Program-made: the position numbers and the translations under genes | Origin: Russula earlei | Lineage: Eukaryota > Basidiomycota > Agaricomycetes > Russulales > Russulaceae | Length of the DNA stretch: 28,492 bases | Direction of reading: 5' to 3' | NCBI GenBank assembly: GCA_025769875.1 | Contig: JAGFNK010000641.1 | Coordinates: 1-28,492 of the forward strand | The notes under the pieces: model-generated | The model's input: only the letters and a program-made list of their open reading frames with translations | What the model was told of the DNA's origin: nothing | Databases searched by the model: none | In this document: positions 26,825 through 28,492 of the stretch, in pieces | Layout: each line of letters opens with the position of its first letter | Position numbering within the stretch: the first letter of the stretch is position 1

Positions 26825-28000
26825 ATGGCCGTCATCCGTCCCAGCATGCCGCCTCAAACCGAGCAAAGTAGTCTAACTATAACTACTTCACCTCTAAAAT
26901 ACGACCTATCAGGAAGTCACACACACACATCCACACCTCAAAAGCTAGCTTCAGAGAGATATAAGGACATGACCTGGGATGTATGTGACAAATTCGTCGG
27001 GCCTATGCCAATAGCCAAATTCCTCTCGGAATTCATGCCAGAAGCAAGCCAAGCTCGAAAGACGGAGCACATCATCAGGCTTTGACAAGCGCTCCTGTCT
27101 CACACAATGAGGATCACTTTGTCAGTCCCCACATTCAAGGGGGGATCCACGCTCACGTACATGACAGATACAGGCAATCAAAACAGTCCGGCCTCGCTGA
27201 TAATCTCACATTTGTCAACACCACTGTTAAGCAAGATAAGGCAATCCTAGGGAGACCAGACATCGTTATCTATCGGAAAAGGGAAGGTCATCAGGAAACG
27301 AGCGGCTGACCTCACTGGACTGGAGAGCGGTCGATGTGTGGATCGAAAACAAAAAGGGAAAAGAGGACATTTTTCGCAACCTTACACATATGAGGCGAGA
27401 GGTTGGGGTCGAGTGTCACTGTTAGGTGGACTGAGCGCGCGTATCGTGTGTGTGGTCAACTCACACATTATGCCACTTCTATCCATCGTTCACAGTTTCG
27501 GGTCTTCTCTTACTCGATCATCCTCTTTGGAAAGGCAGAAGGGCGACTACTGCGATGGGATCGCAGTGGTGCTATCTATACCGAGATATTCGATTGGGCC
27601 AAAGATCCCAACACCCTTTCCGAATTCATCTGGAGGCTCAACTCTCTCACTTTTGCCCAGCGTGGATACGACACCACTGTCACCTCGGTCTCGAAGAACG
27701 ATAAGGGGGTTGGTGATGCACAGTCCACGCTGGCGGTATACATGGACGTCGAGAAAATTGAAGTTGAAGACCTTCGCCAGATTCTTGTCAATGACGATCA
27801 TGCCACGGACGGACAGCCGAAAGCCCTATATCATATGGAAACCAATATGGGAGATGAAAACCCTTTTTGGTTGGTCGACGTTTGGATTTGTGTGCCATGA
27901 CGTCGAAATGGAATAAACTGGTTTACCTCAAAGATTACTGGCGTACCAATTTCCCAGGTATCGAGAAAGAAGGGGATATTTATCGCGATTACTAGAAGCA
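26825..28000 (+). pseudogene. FunK1-type protein kinase, N-terminal part
   Basis: ATG 26825 opens a protein with the lead-in of FunK1 kinases, a mushroom-expanded family. It reads WDVCDKFVGPMPIAKFLSEF, then GRPDIVIYRKR, DVWIENKKGKEDIF, VCGQLTHYATSIHRSQFRVF, EGRLLRWDRSGAIYTEIFDW, STFGFVCHDVEME and VYLKDYWRTNFPGIEKEGDI. These fit the region before and at the start of the kinase fold. Pieces lie in changing frames (shifts near 27075, 27310, 27420, 27870 and 27910; some may be introns). A TAG occurs at 27993-27995. LTR B2 begins at 28004, where the conserved segment leading into the kinase core should continue. The catalytic loop and DFG are not in the window. Confidence 0.8.
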
Positions 28001-28003
28001 AAA

Positions 28004-28492
28004 TGTTAAGATCTGACAGATCTTTTAGTACCGACTCTTCTTGTGAAAGAGTTGCTTGATATAGTTCAAGCACTAAACTTCGAACCCTTTGATATTATCT
28101 CAGGAAGATTGAATGTAGAAAAGAGAGGGACCTCTTTCAGATAGAGTCTGCACTATAGTTTTGTTTTAGATCGTGTGACAAGATAGTTATCTTGGCAAAA
28201 GGTGTAGTCGAGCGTAAGGCTCGACTTCTTAGTACTACAGACTATTTATACGATATCTCGATAACTACTGATCCGATTCGTACGAAACTCGGGGTGTAAG
28301 TAGCTGGGAACCAGTAGTATCCAAATACAGAAAGCGCAATTCAGAATGTTAGAAATGACTCACGCGTGAGTCATTCTTTCCTAGTATCAGTAAGCCAGTC
28401 AGGAAGCAATCACTAAGCAATCAGTAAGCGATCAGTCCGCCAATCAGTAAGCAATACTAAGCCAATCAGTAAGCGATCAGTCAGCCAATCAG
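28004..28492. mobile_element. Family-B LTR (B2), cut by window end
   Basis: TGTTAAGATCTGACAGATC onward matches B1 closely for 489 bp, including the GACTCACGCGTGAGTC palindrome (about 28358-28373) and a rearranged CAGTAAGC array. About 60-70 bp of the right end is outside the window, so it cannot be decided whether it is solo or the edge of a full element, and the left flank CAAAA cannot be tested for duplication. Confidence 0.9.

Overview
The window looks like a repeat-rich, mostly decayed stretch of a basidiomycete (Agaricomycetes) chromosome. The evidence is eukaryotic: short (about 45-60 nt) GT..AG introns, a Plavaka-type DNA transposase, Ty1/copia and chromodomain-bearing Ty3/gypsy retrotransposons, a FunK1-type kinase fragment, and no bacterial-style operons. 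Species cannot be told from the sequence alone.

Layout, left to right. 1-632 is the downstream part of a diverged LTR related to family A (my name for the TGTTAC...TTGACA LTRs). 633-2930 is low-complexity DNA interrupted by an 826-bp solo LTR (A1, 1534-2359, flanked by GTGGC duplications). 3295-4830 (minus) is a five-exon gene of an unnamed family, nearly intact. Next come degenerate repeats (4948-5420), an amidase fragment (about 5568-5939, minus), unrecognised DNA, an 18-bp minisatellite (6866-7009), and a 554-bp solo LTR of a second family (B1, 7293-7846, GTGGT duplications). B1 lies beside a fragment of the splicing-factor gene PRP6.

9060-18700 is one Plavaka-like transposase gene on the minus strand, split by a complete copia element (10360-16440, CACCC duplications). 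The copia integrase is itself split by a family-A solo LTR (A2, 13375-14203, TCAGC duplications). This is a three-level nest with every junction readable.

20207-24375 is the 3' part of a minus-strand gypsy chromovirus: RNase H, integrase, chromodomain, an extra downstream zinc-knuckle ORF, polypurine tract and 3' LTR. Its reverse transcriptase half is missing exactly at the edge of a third family-A LTR (A3, 24376-25203). A3 has no target-site duplication and has an unrelated, 5'-truncated repeat-protein-like gene on its other side. That is the mark of recombination between two LTRs at different sites. The window ends with a FunK1 kinase pseudogene (26825-28000) cut by a second family-B LTR (28004 onward).

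The best leads are four. Family-A LTRs carry a hydrophobic reading frame whose peptide is conserved in a strongly diverged LTR, with most change at third codon positions. A3 is a chimeric LTR joining two loci. CpG-to-TpG/CpA decay recurs in LTR pairs, at TGA stops replacing probable CGA codons, and at two catalytic Asp codons. Unrelated LTR families share CAGTAAGC motifs, 11-bp phased in family B.
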